From Streptomyces sp. 11x1 (GTDB lineage: Bacteria > Actinomycetota > Actinomycetes > Streptomycetales > Streptomycetaceae): DNA of 64,000 nt. A model generated the notes under the pieces. That model searched no databases. It saw nothing but the letters and a program-made list of their open reading frames with translations, and was not told the origin of the DNA. Positions within the stretch are counted from its first letter, which is position 1. The number at the start of each line of letters is the position of its first letter. The stretch covers positions 9,697,001 to 9,761,000 of the forward strand of contig NZ_CP122458.1 in assembly GCF_032598905.1 (NCBI RefSeq). Reading direction: 5' to 3'. The translations under genes and the position numbers were made by a program. Of this stretch, positions 55,400 to 64,000 are shown in pieces.

Positions 55400-57366
55400 G
55401 AGGAGGGCTCCGTCGTCCGGCGGGCCCGCCTCCGGTGGCGCAGGATGCGATTCGTCCGGTGGAGGCGCAGAGCCAGTTGCACGTCGAGTGCCTTCTCCGG
55501 CTTCGACCAGTCCGCGCCGAGGAGTTCGGCCACGCGCTCCAGGCGCCGGGAGACCGTGTTGGGGTGCACGTGCAGCAGTTCCGCCGCGTTGGTCGGACTG
55601 CCGCCCGCGGCGAAGAACGCGTCCAGGGTTCTCGTCAGATCCGTCAGCCGCTGTGCGTCGTAGTCGAGCACCGGCCCGATCGTGGAGTCGACGAACGCGG
55701 CCACGTCGCGGTCGTCCGAGAGCAGCACGCCGAGGAAGCCCAGGTCCGCCGCCGACGCGCTGGCCCCCTCGTTGCCGAGCGCGACCAGCGCCTCCATACA
55801 GCGCATGGCCTCCTGATGGGCCTTGCGCACCCGGTCCAGCCCCCGGACCGGCCCGCCCGCGCCCACCGTGGCCGGGTGTCCCAGCAGCCCGTCCAGCTGG
55901 TCGGAGACCGACCGGGCGAAGTCCCCCGCTCCCCAGCCGGGCTCGGGGGCGGCCGACATGGGCACCAGCAGGGAGATGCACCCGCTCTGGATGCTGCGGA
56001 GTCCGCCCACGCGGTGCGCGTACGAGGCCGCCCAGCTCGCGACGCGCCCGGCGGTACCGCCCTCGGGGCGCACGACCACCAGGACGAACGACTGGTCGTG
56101 GGCGATGCCCAGTCTGCTCGCCCGCAGTTCGAGCTGTTTGAGCGGTCGTCGCTCAAGGGCCAGCAGGTCGTCGAACAACTCGTCACGGAAGGGGCTCGCC
56201 GCTGTCGCCTCACTGCGCTGGACCTGGAGGAGAACGGCGACGGCCTGTGCCGCAAGGCGCAAGCGGCGTACACCGGCTTCGTCCAGCGGCCGCCGCGGGT
56301 GCACCAGCAGTACGGCGAGTTCCTCGCTGCCCGCCATGACCGGCACGGCCCACACCCCCGTTCGGCCCTGGTTCGCGCGCTGTGCGCCGACCGTGGCGGC
56401 CGTCCGGACGGCCGCCCGTGCCTCCTCCTCGTCGATCTCGGGCAGCGTCCCGACGGAGGCGAGCGAGCGATGTTCCATGTCCCGCACGAGCACGGCCCCG
56501 TCCAGGGCGTCGGCCACCTCGGTGGCCAGCGTCTGCAGGCCGCCGCCCGCGAGGGCGAGGTCGACCAGTCTGCTGTGCGTCTCCCCGAGGCGGCGGAAGT
56601 CGGTGAGGCCGACGACGTCCGCGTGGCTGCGCTCCAGGGCGCGGGTCTTGTCTATGGCCACGGCCGCCAGGCCGCCGAGCGAACTCATCAGGGCGACGTC
56701 GTTGACACTGAAGTGGCGCACGTTCCGGTCGGCCGCATACAGCACGCCGAACGTGCGGCCGCCGACCGACAGCGGAGCGGCGATGATCGCTCGGATCCCC
56801 TCCGCTCGCACCACGTCGTCGAGTACGCCGGTGTGCCGGAAACTGTCGTCGGAGAGGTAGTCGGGGGTCCAGATGGGGACGCCCTTCTCGGTCGCCGCGC
56901 GGCCGAGGCCCGATTCGTCGGGCACTCGGTAACCGACCGTCAGGGCTGAGGCGTGGCCGTCCGCGCTCTGCACGAAACTCCCGTTCCCGCCGTCGTCATG
57001 GAAGCTGATGTAGGACATGTCCATGCTGAGCAGGCCGCGCGTGCGCCGGGTGATGGTCCCCATGAGGGTGTCGAGCTCGTAGGGCAGCGTGAGATCGCGC
57101 GCCGTGTCGACGAGCGCGGACAGCTCCGCCTCTCGCTGCTTGCGGCGGGCGAACAGCGAGTGGACCTGGAGGGCCAGGCTCTCGGCCCGTTCCAGTCGCA
57201 GGACCGCCTCGCGGTCCGGCTTCGGGTCCCCGCGGCCGAAACCTCTCACGAGTTCCCGCACCCGTGCCGGCGGGGCCTCCGCCGCGAGGAGTTCGAGGAC
57301 GGAGAGCATGTGTGCGCTCTCGTCCGGTCGTCCGCCTTCGGATATCGGTAACTCGTCTGAACGCAC
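55351..57366 (-). CDS. PucR/CdaR-type regulator with GAF domain and TTA codon
   Basis: A 671-residue regulator. A GAF domain lies at about residues 110-260 (TLMGTITRRTRGLLSMDMSY, AIIAAPLSVGGRTFGVLY), then a second sensor-like region, a PucR-type linker (AHQEAMRCMEALVALG) and the C-terminal HTH (NAAELLHVHPNTVSRRLERV). GTG 57366 has GGGGGAG 5 nt upstream. Codon 6 is TTA (57351-57349), so translation should depend on the bldA leucyl-tRNA, linking its action to development. Convergent with the IS701-like gene and divergent from the methyltransferase, it is the obvious regulator of this locus. Confidence 0.9.
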   Translation of the reverse strand: MRSDELPISEGGRPDESAHMLSVLELLAAEAPPARVRELVRGFGRGDPKPDREAVLRLERAESLALQVHSLFARRKQREAELSALVDTARDLTLPYELDTLMGTITRRTRGLLSMDMSYISFHDDGGNGSFVQSADGHASALTVGYRVPDESGLGRAATEKGVPIWTPDYLSDDSFRHTGVLDDVVRAEGIRAIIAAPLSVGGRTFGVLYAADRNVRHFSVNDVALMSSLGGLAAVAIDKTRALERSHADVVGLTDFRRLGETHSRLVDLALAGGGLQTLATEVADALDGAVLVRDMEHRSLASVGTLPEIDEEEARAAVRTAATVGAQRANQGRTGVWAVPVMAGSEELAVLLVHPRRPLDEAGVRRLRLAAQAVAVLLQVQRSEATAASPFRDELFDDLLALERRPLKQLELRASRLGIAHDQSFVLVVVRPEGGTAGRVASWAASYAHRVGGLRSIQSGCISLLVPMSAAPEPGWGAGDFARSVSDQLDGLLGHPATVGAGGPVRGLDRVRKAHQEAMRCMEALVALGNEGASASAADLGFLGVLLSDDRDVAAFVDSTIGPVLDYDAQRLTDLTRTLDAFFAAGGSPTNAAELLHVHPNTVSRRLERVAELLGADWSKPEKALDVQLALRLHRTNRILRHRRRARRTTEPSSQADSPQTFEPEPYTD

Positions 57367-57608
57367 GCTTCTCCCCCACGCACCGGATCCGCCATGTCCG
57401 CACACGGCGGTTGCCTGCCGTCCCGGCTGAGGCCGCCCCCGCGCACTCGCACGCCTGCCCAGCATGGGGCGCACCCAACCCTGTGGCCGAGCCACCACCG
57501 AGGCGGCCGGGGCTGTCACTCGATCACCTTCCGGGCGCGGGCCCCCATCGAGAAAGGTGTGAGGAGTTCGACTCGCCGGAGCACCACACACCTCTTCCGG
57601 AGGCCCTG

Positions 57609-58364
57609 ATGTCCGACGTCCGTGACCACCTCAAGTCGCTCGAACGCAGCCACCGCTCGCTGACCCGGCCCGACAGGCCCGGGGAGTTCACCCTCCTGGG
57701 CCGACGCTGGGACCTGCTCGGCGAGGTCTTCGCGCCCCTCTACTCCCCCTCGACCCGCATCGGCGCCGAGTTCCTCGGGCTCGCCGGCACCACCCCCCAC
57801 CGGTCGCCCCTCTCCCTCCTGGAGATCGGCTGCGGCGCCGGCGTCATCGCCGTCCAGGCGGCACTCGCCGGCTGGGGCCCCGTCGTCGCGACGGACATCA
57901 ACGAACGTGCTGTGGAGAACACACGCCTCAACGCCGAACGGCACCGGGTCACCGACCGCGTCACCGCACTGCACGGCGACCTCTTCTCGGCCCTCGACCC
58001 CGGGGCCCGGTTCGACCGGATCTTCTGGAGCTCCAACTACGTGATGGCGCCGCCCGACTACACGTACCGCAGCGACCACGAGCGGGCCTACGTCGACCCC
58101 GGCTACCGCGCGCACGGCAGGTACCTCTCCGAGGTCCTGCACCATCTGACCGACGAGGGGATCGCCCTCCTGCACTTCAGCGACCGGGGCGACCTCGGCG
58201 CCCTGCGCCGGATCGCCGCCGGGTGCGACCGGGAACTGCGCACGCTCCGGACCCGCACCGTCCACGAAGGACCCGACCCGGTGGAGCACATGCTGCTGGA
58301 GATACGACCGGCCCGGGAGCGCGGGGCCCGGCCCGGACCGGGCCTCGACCTCGCCCACGCCTGA
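57609..58364 (+). CDS. SAM-dependent methyltransferase
   Basis: A 251-residue class I methyltransferase. Motif I is LLEIGCGAGVIA and motif II VATDINERAVENTRLNAERH. Where protein-glutamine methyltransferases have NPPY this protein has WSSNYVMAPPDY, so the target is probably a small molecule. GGAGG precedes ATG 57609. It lies 31 bp before the chorismate enzyme gene and is probably in its operon. The methyl-cycle genes at the right edge would supply its SAM. Confidence 0.87.
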   Translation: MSDVRDHLKSLERSHRSLTRPDRPGEFTLLGRRWDLLGEVFAPLYSPSTRIGAEFLGLAGTTPHRSPLSLLEIGCGAGVIAVQAALAGWGPVVATDINERAVENTRLNAERHRVTDRVTALHGDLFSALDPGARFDRIFWSSNYVMAPPDYTYRSDHERAYVDPGYRAHGRYLSEVLHHLTDEGIALLHFSDRGDLGALRRIAAGCDRELRTLRTRTVHEGPDPVEHMLLEIRPARERGARPGPGLDLAHA

Positions 58365-58395
58365 CGGCACCGACCACGAAAAGGGCCCCACCCCC

Positions 58396-60486
58396 ATGCG
58401 CACACTGCTCGTCGACAACCACGACTCCTTCACCTACAACCTGTTCCACCACCTGGCCGAACTCGGCGGCCGGGAACCGACCGTCGTCGGCAACGACGAC
58501 CCCCACTGGCGGGCCGCCCACCTCGCGGCCTTCGACGCCGTGGTCCTCTCGCCCGGACCCGGGCACCCGGGCCGTGTGGGCGACTTCGGCATCTGCCGCG
58601 AGATCGTCGACACCGCCGGCATCCCCCTCCTCGGCGTGTGCCTGGGCCACCAGGGCATAGCCGTGGCGGGCGGGGGAGTGGTGGGCCGGGCACCGGAGCC
58701 CCGCCACGGCCGTGCCTCCCCCGTCTTCCACACGGGCCGGGAGATCTTCGCCGGACTGCCGAGCCCCTTCGAAGCCGTGCGGTACCACTCCCTCGCGGTG
58801 CACACCCTCCCCGCCGCCCTCGAAGCGACCGCCTGGACCCCGGACGGCACACTCATGGGCCTGCGCCATCGGGACCGTCCCCTGTGGGGAGTCCAGTTCC
58901 ACCCTGAGTCCATCGGTACCCCGTACGGCCGTCGGCTCCTGCGCAACTTCCTGCGACGGGCCGGCGGACGACGGCGCGGGCCGGTGCCCGCGGCGAAATC
59001 GCCGGAGCGGCCCGCTCGACGTCGACTGACCGTCCACGCCCGCCAGTTGGCGACCCGTTGGAACGAGGAAGTGGTCTTCGAGCACCTCTACGGGGCCGCC
59101 ACCCACGCGTTCTGGCTCGACAGCAGCCGCACCGACGACGACTCCGGCCGGTTCTCCTTCATGGGCGACGCGTCCGGCCCGCTCTCCCGCGTCGCCACCG
59201 CCGACGTGCACAGCCGGACGGTCCGGATCACCACGCGGGACGGCCTGCGCCTGGTCACGGGCGGCTTCCTCGACTGGCTCGACAAGGACCTGCGTTCGCT
59301 ACGGGTCGACGCCCCGGACCTGCCGTTCGACTTCGCACTCGGCTGGGTCGGCAGCCTGGGCTACGAACTGGCGGCCGAATGCGGCGGCCGGCCGACCCAC
59401 CAGTCCTCCGAACCGGACGCGACCATGCTGTTCGTCGACCGAGCGGTGGTGTTCGACCACCACACCGGAACCACCCATCTGCTGGCGCTGGCCGAGGACG
59501 ACGCGACCTCCACCGCGACCTCCTGGCTCGACCGGACGGCCGCCCGACTGGCCCTCCTGGCGGGCAGGGAACCGGCACCGGCGCCTGCCGCACCCGCACC
59601 CGCGGAGGGCGGCCGGATCGAGTTGCGCCACGACCGGGACGCCTACCTGGAACTGATCCGGCGCTGCCAGGAACAGATCGCCGCCGGCGAGTCGTACGAG
59701 ATCTGTCTCACCAACATGGCCGAGGCAGCGGCCGTGCTGGATCCCTGGCAGGGCTACCGCCGGCTGCGCCGGATCAGCCCCAGCGCCCACGGCTCCCTGC
59801 TGCGGTTCGGCGACCTGTCCGTGTTGAGCAGTTCGCCGGAGCGCTTCCTGCGGGTGCGGACCGACGGCACGGCCGAGTCCCGCCCCATCAAGGGCACCCG
59901 TCCGCGCGGGAACACTCCCGCTCACGACCGTGCCCTCGCCAAGGAACTGCGCGCGGACGAGAAGGAACGCGCGGAGAACCTGATGATCGTCGACCTGGTC
60001 CGCAACGACCTCGGCCGATGCTGCGAGATCGGCTCGGTCACCGCCTCCGAGGTCTTCACCGTGGAGACGCACGCCACCGTGCACCAACTGGTCAGCACCG
60101 TACGCGGCACTCTGCGGCCGGACAGCGGCGCGGTGCGCTGCGTGCGCGCCGCGTTCCCCGGGGGTTCCATGACCGGAGCCCCGAAGGAACGGACCATGCG
60201 GATCATCGACGACCTGGAGGGCGGGGCGCGGGGCGTCTACTCCGGCGCGATCGGCTACTTCTCCCTGCTCGGCACCGCTGACCTGTCCATCGTGATCCGT
60301 ACGGCGGTGGTCACACCCGACCGCGTGCGGTACGGCATCGGCGGGGCGATCACCGCGTTGTCGGACCCCGAGGCCGAGTTCGAGGAGACGGCGGTGAAGG
60401 CGGCCCCGCTGCTCGCGCTGATCGGCGGGGAGTTCCCGGGCCGACGGCCGGCGCTCACGGAGGCGGGCCTCACAGGTACGCCCTGA
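58396..60486 (+). CDS. pabAB: Aminodeoxychorismate synthase, fused amidotransferase-PabB type
   Basis: A 696-residue fusion. The N-terminal class I glutaminase has Cys82 (GVCLGHQG) and His169/Glu171 (FHPES), and the C-terminal half is the chorismate-binding domain. The motif PIKGT with Lys499 identifies PabB (anthranilate synthase has PIAGT), so the product is 4-amino-4-deoxychorismate. Supporting motifs are ENLMIVDLVRNDLGR, VETHATVHQLVS and FPGGSMTGAPKERTM. The fused form is typical of specialised metabolism rather than folate synthesis. No PabC lyase is in the window. Confidence 0.92.
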   Translation: MRTLLVDNHDSFTYNLFHHLAELGGREPTVVGNDDPHWRAAHLAAFDAVVLSPGPGHPGRVGDFGICREIVDTAGIPLLGVCLGHQGIAVAGGGVVGRAPEPRHGRASPVFHTGREIFAGLPSPFEAVRYHSLAVHTLPAALEATAWTPDGTLMGLRHRDRPLWGVQFHPESIGTPYGRRLLRNFLRRAGGRRRGPVPAAKSPERPARRRLTVHARQLATRWNEEVVFEHLYGAATHAFWLDSSRTDDDSGRFSFMGDASGPLSRVATADVHSRTVRITTRDGLRLVTGGFLDWLDKDLRSLRVDAPDLPFDFALGWVGSLGYELAAECGGRPTHQSSEPDATMLFVDRAVVFDHHTGTTHLLALAEDDATSTATSWLDRTAARLALLAGREPAPAPAAPAPAEGGRIELRHDRDAYLELIRRCQEQIAAGESYEICLTNMAEAAAVLDPWQGYRRLRRISPSAHGSLLRFGDLSVLSSSPERFLRVRTDGTAESRPIKGTRPRGNTPAHDRALAKELRADEKERAENLMIVDLVRNDLGRCCEIGSVTASEVFTVETHATVHQLVSTVRGTLRPDSGAVRCVRAAFPGGSMTGAPKERTMRIIDDLEGGARGVYSGAIGYFSLLGTADLSIVIRTAVVTPDRVRYGIGGAITALSDPEAEFEETAVKAAPLLALIGGEFPGRRPALTEAGLTGTP

Positions 60487-61639
60487 CGCACGGGGCGTCC
60501 CGTACGGCGTCGAGCAACTCCGCACGATCCCGCGACCGCTGCCGCAACCGGAGCCGGTCCAGGTCCGCGCCCAGCCTGCCGACGTCGACGCCCCGCCGCC
60601 GCAGTGCCGCCACGGTGTCGTGCGCCGCCGGCGCCTCCCCGGACAGGGAGTCGCCGCGCGGCCGCGCACGGCGAGCGGCTTCCGCCGCGCCACGGGGCGC
60701 CAGTACATGGGCCGTCCGCCACGCCACGATCTCCTCCACCTGACGCACGTCGGTATCCGGCTCACCGGCGCCGAGGTCCTCGTCCTGGTCGGCGCGGGAC
60801 CAGACGAGCCGCTGCGGTCGGGCGCCGGCGTTGCGCAGCGCGCGCCAGCGGCAGGAGTCCAGCCGCCGCTCATGGAGGTCGTAGGCGACGCGGGCCAGGG
60901 CGAGGGCGGTACGGCCGCGCGGTCCGGCGGCGTCAGCGGAGCCGCCCGGCCCGCCGAGCCGGCGGTCCACCGCGGCCTCCACCGCGGCCACGTCCAGGGC
61001 GGCCACACAGGCGCCCCGGGGCGCCCGCCCGGCGCGGTGCGCCCGCTCCAGGCCCTCCCAACCGGCGTCGAGGACCTCCGCGTAGCGCTCCACCGAGTGC
61101 AGGGGAGCCACGTACACGCCGATGCCTTCGGCCATGCACGCGCGCACCACGTCCAGACCGGCGTCGGTCGCGGCGACCGTCACCAGCAGGTTCGGGCGGT
61201 TGACCGCCAGGGCGAGGGCGCGCACCTCGTCGAGCGCGGACGGGCCGTCGTCCGCCAGCCGTGCGTCGAGTTCCGCGCAGACCCAGCCGTCGAGGCCCTC
61301 CGCGGCCGCGTGCACGGGGGCGAGGAGGTCGCACGCCCAGCGCGCGTCGTACGCGGACAGGGCGCGCACGATCTCCTCCGGCGAGGCGCGCCGCCGCGCG
61401 AGGAGACTCAACTGTTCGAGGTAGGCGTGGTCGCCGTGCCGCCGGAGCTCACGCGTCATCGCCGCAGCGGACAGAACCACGCCGGTGACGTACGCGTCGG
61501 CGACCCATGCCCGCAGCGAGCCGTCCACGAGTTCCGGCCTGCCCACCCCCGCGAGCCAGAGGGACACCCCCTCCGCGGCGAGAGTCCGCAGCACCGAGCC
61601 GTCCCCGGGGCCCTCGGCGGCACAGTGTTCGTCTCCCAT
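60470..61639 (-). CDS. Transaldolase homologue without Schiff-base lysine
   Basis: A 389-residue protein aligned with transaldolase over its length: LAAEGVSLWL at the start, CDLLAPVHAAAEGLDGWV in place of the RPTYDRTGGADGYVS region, NLLVTVAAT where transaldolase has NLMIKIPAT, then EGIGVYVAPLHSVERYAEVLDAGW. The catalytic Lys (position 154) is Thr and several substrate residues differ, so sugar-phosphate transaldolase activity is unlikely. A new activity or a binding role is possible. GGAGGACGG stands just before ATG 61639. Last gene of the methyl-cycle set; overlaps the convergent pabAB end by 17 bp. Confidence 0.72.
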   Translation of the reverse strand: MGDEHCAAEGPGDGSVLRTLAAEGVSLWLAGVGRPELVDGSLRAWVADAYVTGVVLSAAAMTRELRRHGDHAYLEQLSLLARRRASPEEIVRALSAYDARWACDLLAPVHAAAEGLDGWVCAELDARLADDGPSALDEVRALALAVNRPNLLVTVAATDAGLDVVRACMAEGIGVYVAPLHSVERYAEVLDAGWEGLERAHRAGRAPRGACVAALDVAAVEAAVDRRLGGPGGSADAAGPRGRTALALARVAYDLHERRLDSCRWRALRNAGARPQRLVWSRADQDEDLGAGEPDTDVRQVEEIVAWRTAHVLAPRGAAEAARRARPRGDSLSGEAPAAHDTVAALRRRGVDVGRLGADLDRLRLRQRSRDRAELLDAVRDAPCVRAYL

Positions 61640-61671
61640 CCGTCCTCCTGTCGTCAGCGCGTCCACCGCCG

Positions 61672-62661
61672 TCACCGGCAGTCGGCCCGCGCCAGGCGGG
61701 GGGCCAGCAGCGCGACGACCTCGCCGCCGTACACGGCCTCGACCCGGTCCAGCAGGTCCGTCGGCGACACCGCGTACTGCTGCGGTCCCAGGGCTTCCAG
61801 GGCCGTCGTGGCCAGGGCACAGCCCAGGGGTACGGCGGCCCGCAGGGGAAGGCCCCAGCTCCGTGCGGCGAAGAATCCCGCCCGGAACGCGTCGCCGGTG
61901 CCCGTGGGGTCCACGACCCGACTCGTCGGCACCGCCGGGAAGTACCGCGGTTGCGCCTCCGCCGTGTCGATCCTGACGCCCTCAGCTCCCCGGGTGGTGA
62001 CCCACATCCCCGCCCGGCCCAGCACTTCCTCGCGCGTCCAGCCGCTCAGGCTCAGCAGCATGGCGGCCTCGTACTCGTTGGTGAAGAGCCAACCCGCTCC
62101 GCTCACGAGCCGGCGGACCTCGTCGCGGCCCAGGCGGGCGAGCTGCTGCGAGGGGTCCGCCGCGAAGGGGATGCCCAGCTCCCGGCACTGCTCGGTGTGG
62201 CGCAGCATCGCTGCCGGATCGTTCGGGGAGACCACGACCAGATCGAGCGCCCCGCCGCGGTCGGCCACCCGCGCGAGATCGATGCGGGGTGCCTCGGCCA
62301 TCGCTCCCGCGTAGAACGAGGCGATCTGGTTCTGGTCCGCGTCGGTCGTGCACATGAAGCGCGCGGTGCGGCGCGTGGCCGACACATGGACGTGGCCCGT
62401 GTCGACGCCGTGCTCCTTGAGCAGGATCTCGTACTCGTCGAAGTCGGCTCCCACCGCGCCGACGAGAAGGGGTGTCAGCCCGAGTACGCCGAGGCCGTAC
62501 GCGATGTTGGCGGCGGCTCCGCCACGGCGTACGTCGAGTTCGTCGACGAGGAAGGAGAGCGACACGTGATCGAGCCGGCCTTCGATCAACTGGTCGGCGA
62601 ACCTCCCGGGGAAGGTGGCCAGATGGTCGGTGGCGATGGAACCTGTGACGGCGATGCGCAT
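61672..62661 (-). CDS. PfkB family kinase, adenosine-kinase-like
   Basis: A 329-residue ribokinase-type kinase. The N-terminal domain has [17 protein letters not shown]; the catalytic loop is [14 protein letters not shown] with the general base Asp, and the [14 protein letters not shown] segment is as in adenosine kinase. In the company of metK and metF it would salvage adenosine released from S-adenosylhomocysteine. ATG 62661 has GGAGAG 8 nt upstream; its first 76 bp overlap the end of metF in another frame. Family sure, substrate inferred. Confidence 0.85.
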   Translation of the reverse strand: MRIAVTGSIATDHLATFPGRFADQLIEGRLDHVSLSFLVDELDVRRGGAAANIAYGLGVLGLTPLLVGAVGADFDEYEILLKEHGVDTGHVHVSATRRTARFMCTTDADQNQIASFYAGAMAEAPRIDLARVADRGGALDLVVVSPNDPAAMLRHTEQCRELGIPFAADPSQQLARLGRDEVRRLVSGAGWLFTNEYEAAMLLSLSGWTREEVLGRAGMWVTTRGAEGVRIDTAEAQPRYFPAVPTSRVVDPTGTGDAFRAGFFAARSWGLPLRAAVPLGCALATTALEALGPQQYAVSPTDLLDRVEAVYGGEVVALLAPRLARADCR

Positions 62662-63638
62662 CGTGTCGCTCTCCAGCCGTACTCGTGGGCGGGTGGTCCG
62701 TGGGGGACCCGGACGGGCTCGATGTTCCGGTGGATCTCCAGGGTCGCGGTGGACCTGTTGAGGGTGATGTAGTGCAGCCCCGGCGCGCCCTCGTCCAGCA
62801 GCCGGGCTGCCATCGCGGTGGCGTACTCCACCCCGATGCGGTGGCCCTCGGCGGGGTCGCCGCGCGCGGCCTCCAGACGATGCGCGAGGTCCTCGGGGAA
62901 GGCGGCGTCGCTCAGCGCTGCGAAGCGGCGGATCTGGCGGACGTCGGTGGCGGGCATGATCTCCGGGATGATCGGCGTGTGGCAGCCCGCCGCCGTGATC
63001 CGGTCCCGCAGGCGCAGGAAGTCGTCGACGTGGAAGAACATCTGCGTGATCGCGTAGTCGGCGCCCGCTCGGCACTTGGCGACGAAGTGCCGGATGTCGC
63101 TCTCCCAGTCCGGGGAGCGGGGATGACGCTCGGGGAAGGCGGCCACTCCCACGGAGAAGTCCCCCAGGGAGCGCACCAGTTCGACGAGCTGGTAGGCGTG
63201 GCGCAGGCCCCGCGGATGGGGCACCCAGGGGCCGCGCGGGTCTCCGGGAGGGTCACCGCGCAGGACCAGGACGTCCCGCACGCCCGCGTCGGCGTACTGC
63301 CCGATGACGCCGCGCAGTTCGGCGACCGAGTGCCCGACCGCCGTCAGATGGGCGACGGGCCGCAGCGTGGTGTCGGCGGCGATCCGCCGGGTGACCTCGA
63401 CGGTGCGGTGGCGGGACGAACCGCCGGCGCCGTACGTGACGGAGACGAAAGCCGGCGACAGTGCCTCGACGCGGCGGACCGCCTCCCACAGGGTGCGGGC
63501 GCCCGCCTCGGTCCTCGGAGGGAAGAACTCGAAGGAGAAACTGGGCCGTTCGCGGTCGGCCGGAGCGCCCGGCAGGCGCGGGCCCGGTGCCCCGTTCCTC
63601 TCCAGGATGCCCGCCGCGGGCCCGCCGGCGCCGGTCAC
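62586..63638 (-). CDS. metF: Methylenetetrahydrofolate reductase
   Basis: A 350-residue MetF, which makes 5-methyltetrahydrofolate for methionine synthesis. The N-terminus has the catalytic Glu in [11 protein letters not shown]; further signatures are [31 protein letters not shown] and the closing [13 protein letters not shown]. The usual end comes after EIHRN, but here about 45 extra residues continue out of frame into the kinase gene, apparently through loss of the normal stop. GTG 63638 overlaps the metK stop (GTGA). A second metF serves the methyl demand of the locus. Confidence 0.92.
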   Translation of the reverse strand: MTGAGGPAAGILERNGAPGPRLPGAPADRERPSFSFEFFPPRTEAGARTLWEAVRRVEALSPAFVSVTYGAGGSSRHRTVEVTRRIAADTTLRPVAHLTAVGHSVAELRGVIGQYADAGVRDVLVLRGDPPGDPRGPWVPHPRGLRHAYQLVELVRSLGDFSVGVAAFPERHPRSPDWESDIRHFVAKCRAGADYAITQMFFHVDDFLRLRDRITAAGCHTPIIPEIMPATDVRQIRRFAALSDAAFPEDLAHRLEAARGDPAEGHRIGVEYATAMAARLLDEGAPGLHYITLNRSTATLEIHRNIEPVRVPHGPPAHEYGWRATRCASPSQVPSPPTIWPPSPGGSPTS

Positions 63639-64000
63639 CGTGAGAGGAGCGCTCGGCGCCGGAGCTCGGCGGCTCGGTCGGTGCGTTCCCAGGTGAAGTC
63701 CGGGTGCGTACGGCCGAAGTGCCCGTACGCCGCCGTCCCGGAGTAGATGGGGCGCAGCAGGTCGAGGTCACGGACGAGGGCGGCCGGGCGCAGGTCGAAC
63801 ACCTCGGTGACGGCCCGTTCGAGGCGTTCGGTGTCGACGGTGTTGGTGCCGAAGGTCTCCACGAACAGTCCGACCGGCCTGGCCTTGCCGATGGCGTAGG
63901 CCACCTGGACCTCGCAGCGACGGGCCAGACCGGCCGCCACGACGTTCTTCGCCACCCAGCGCATCGCGTACGCCGCCGAGCGGTCCACCTTGGAGGGGTC
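63635..64000 (-). CDS. metK: S-adenosylmethionine synthetase, C-terminal part
   Basis: The 121 codons at the right edge are the C-terminus of Met[48 protein letters not shown] and the closing [13 protein letters not shown]. The gene begins beyond the window. Its stop is coupled to metF (GTGA). The family is certain. Confidence 0.93.
   Translation of the reverse strand, partial: DPSKVDRSAAYAMRWVAKNVVAAGLARRCEVQVAYAIGKARPVGLFVETFGTNTVDTERLERAVTEVFDLRPAALVRDLDLLRPIYSGTAAYGHFGRTHPDFTWERTDRAAELRRRALLSR

Noticed and set aside
54481..56949. 822-aa plus-strand ORF
   Set aside because: Shadow of the IS701-like and PucR genes; no motifs of its own.

Overview
The window is Streptomyces-type chromosomal DNA. 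GC content is very high, coding third positions are almost always G or C, GTG starts are common, and the gene families (DUF5709, ANTAR/GAF, PMT mannosyltransferase, PadR/GDSL, LuxR-MalT, PP2C/SpoIIE) are typical of the genus. Only one in-frame TTA codon was noticed in an intact gene. No rRNA, tRNA or CRISPR array was seen.

Region 1 (1-21.6 kb) mixes stress-type genes with several decaying ones. It holds the end of an SDR gene, a C-terminal P450 remnant, DUF5709, a frameshifted PAP2 phosphatase, and a three-gene block (S9 peptidase, asparagine-synthase-like amidotransferase, YbdK-like carboxylate-amine ligase). A RibD/DHFR-like reductase follows, then a translationally coupled operon of ECF sigma factor, zinc-finger anti-sigma, ABC ATPase and two membrane proteins. 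After that come a PMT mannosyltransferase, a GNAT, a hemerythrin, a 56-aa ORF, two broken SDR genes on either side of a GAF-ANTAR regulator, and an ArAE/FUSC membrane protein. GNNT-N15/16-SGGTAC promoters resembling the Streptomyces SigB consensus lie before three of these genes.

Region 2 (21.7-35.3 kb) is the most unusual part. A six-gene plus-strand operon encodes an unknown 155-aa protein, a coiled-coil membrane protein, two small partners, a Ycf46-like AAA+ ATPase and a second coiled-coil membrane protein. It meets, tail to tail with a 6-bp gap, a 1706-aa helical-repeat protein ending in a CHAT caspase-like protease domain. Divergent from CHAT is a pair encoding an MbcA/ParS-like toxin-binding protein and a RES-domain (NAD-attacking) toxin. 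Convergent to that pair is a macro-domain (ADP-ribose-binding) protein. Protease, ATPase, NAD-consuming effector and ADP-ribose reader together look like an undescribed conflict or stress system.

Region 3 (35.4-47.7 kb) is regulatory and metabolic: a membrane PP2C phosphatase, a Zn-dehydrogenase/IclR/IlvD-Edd dehydratase sugar-acid set, a large LuxR activator, a GDSL hydrolase/PadR/SnoaL group sharing a TCAACGA operator, and a GlxA-type regulator coupled to a monooxygenase-like gene.

Region 4 (47.8-64 kb) looks like a specialised-metabolite locus. A coupled minus-strand run encodes a split TPP decarboxylase of the phosphonopyruvate/sulfopyruvate type (alpha half frameshifted), a possible PLP fold-II protein, PanD, a Rossmann dehydrogenase and an EamA exporter. 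Next are an alpha/beta hydrolase flanked by 80-bp inverted repeats, a degenerate IS701-like transposase, a PucR-type regulator with a TTA codon, a methyltransferase, a fused aminodeoxychorismate synthase, and a methyl-cycle cassette (metK, metF, PfkB kinase) followed by a transaldolase homologue lacking its Schiff-base lysine.
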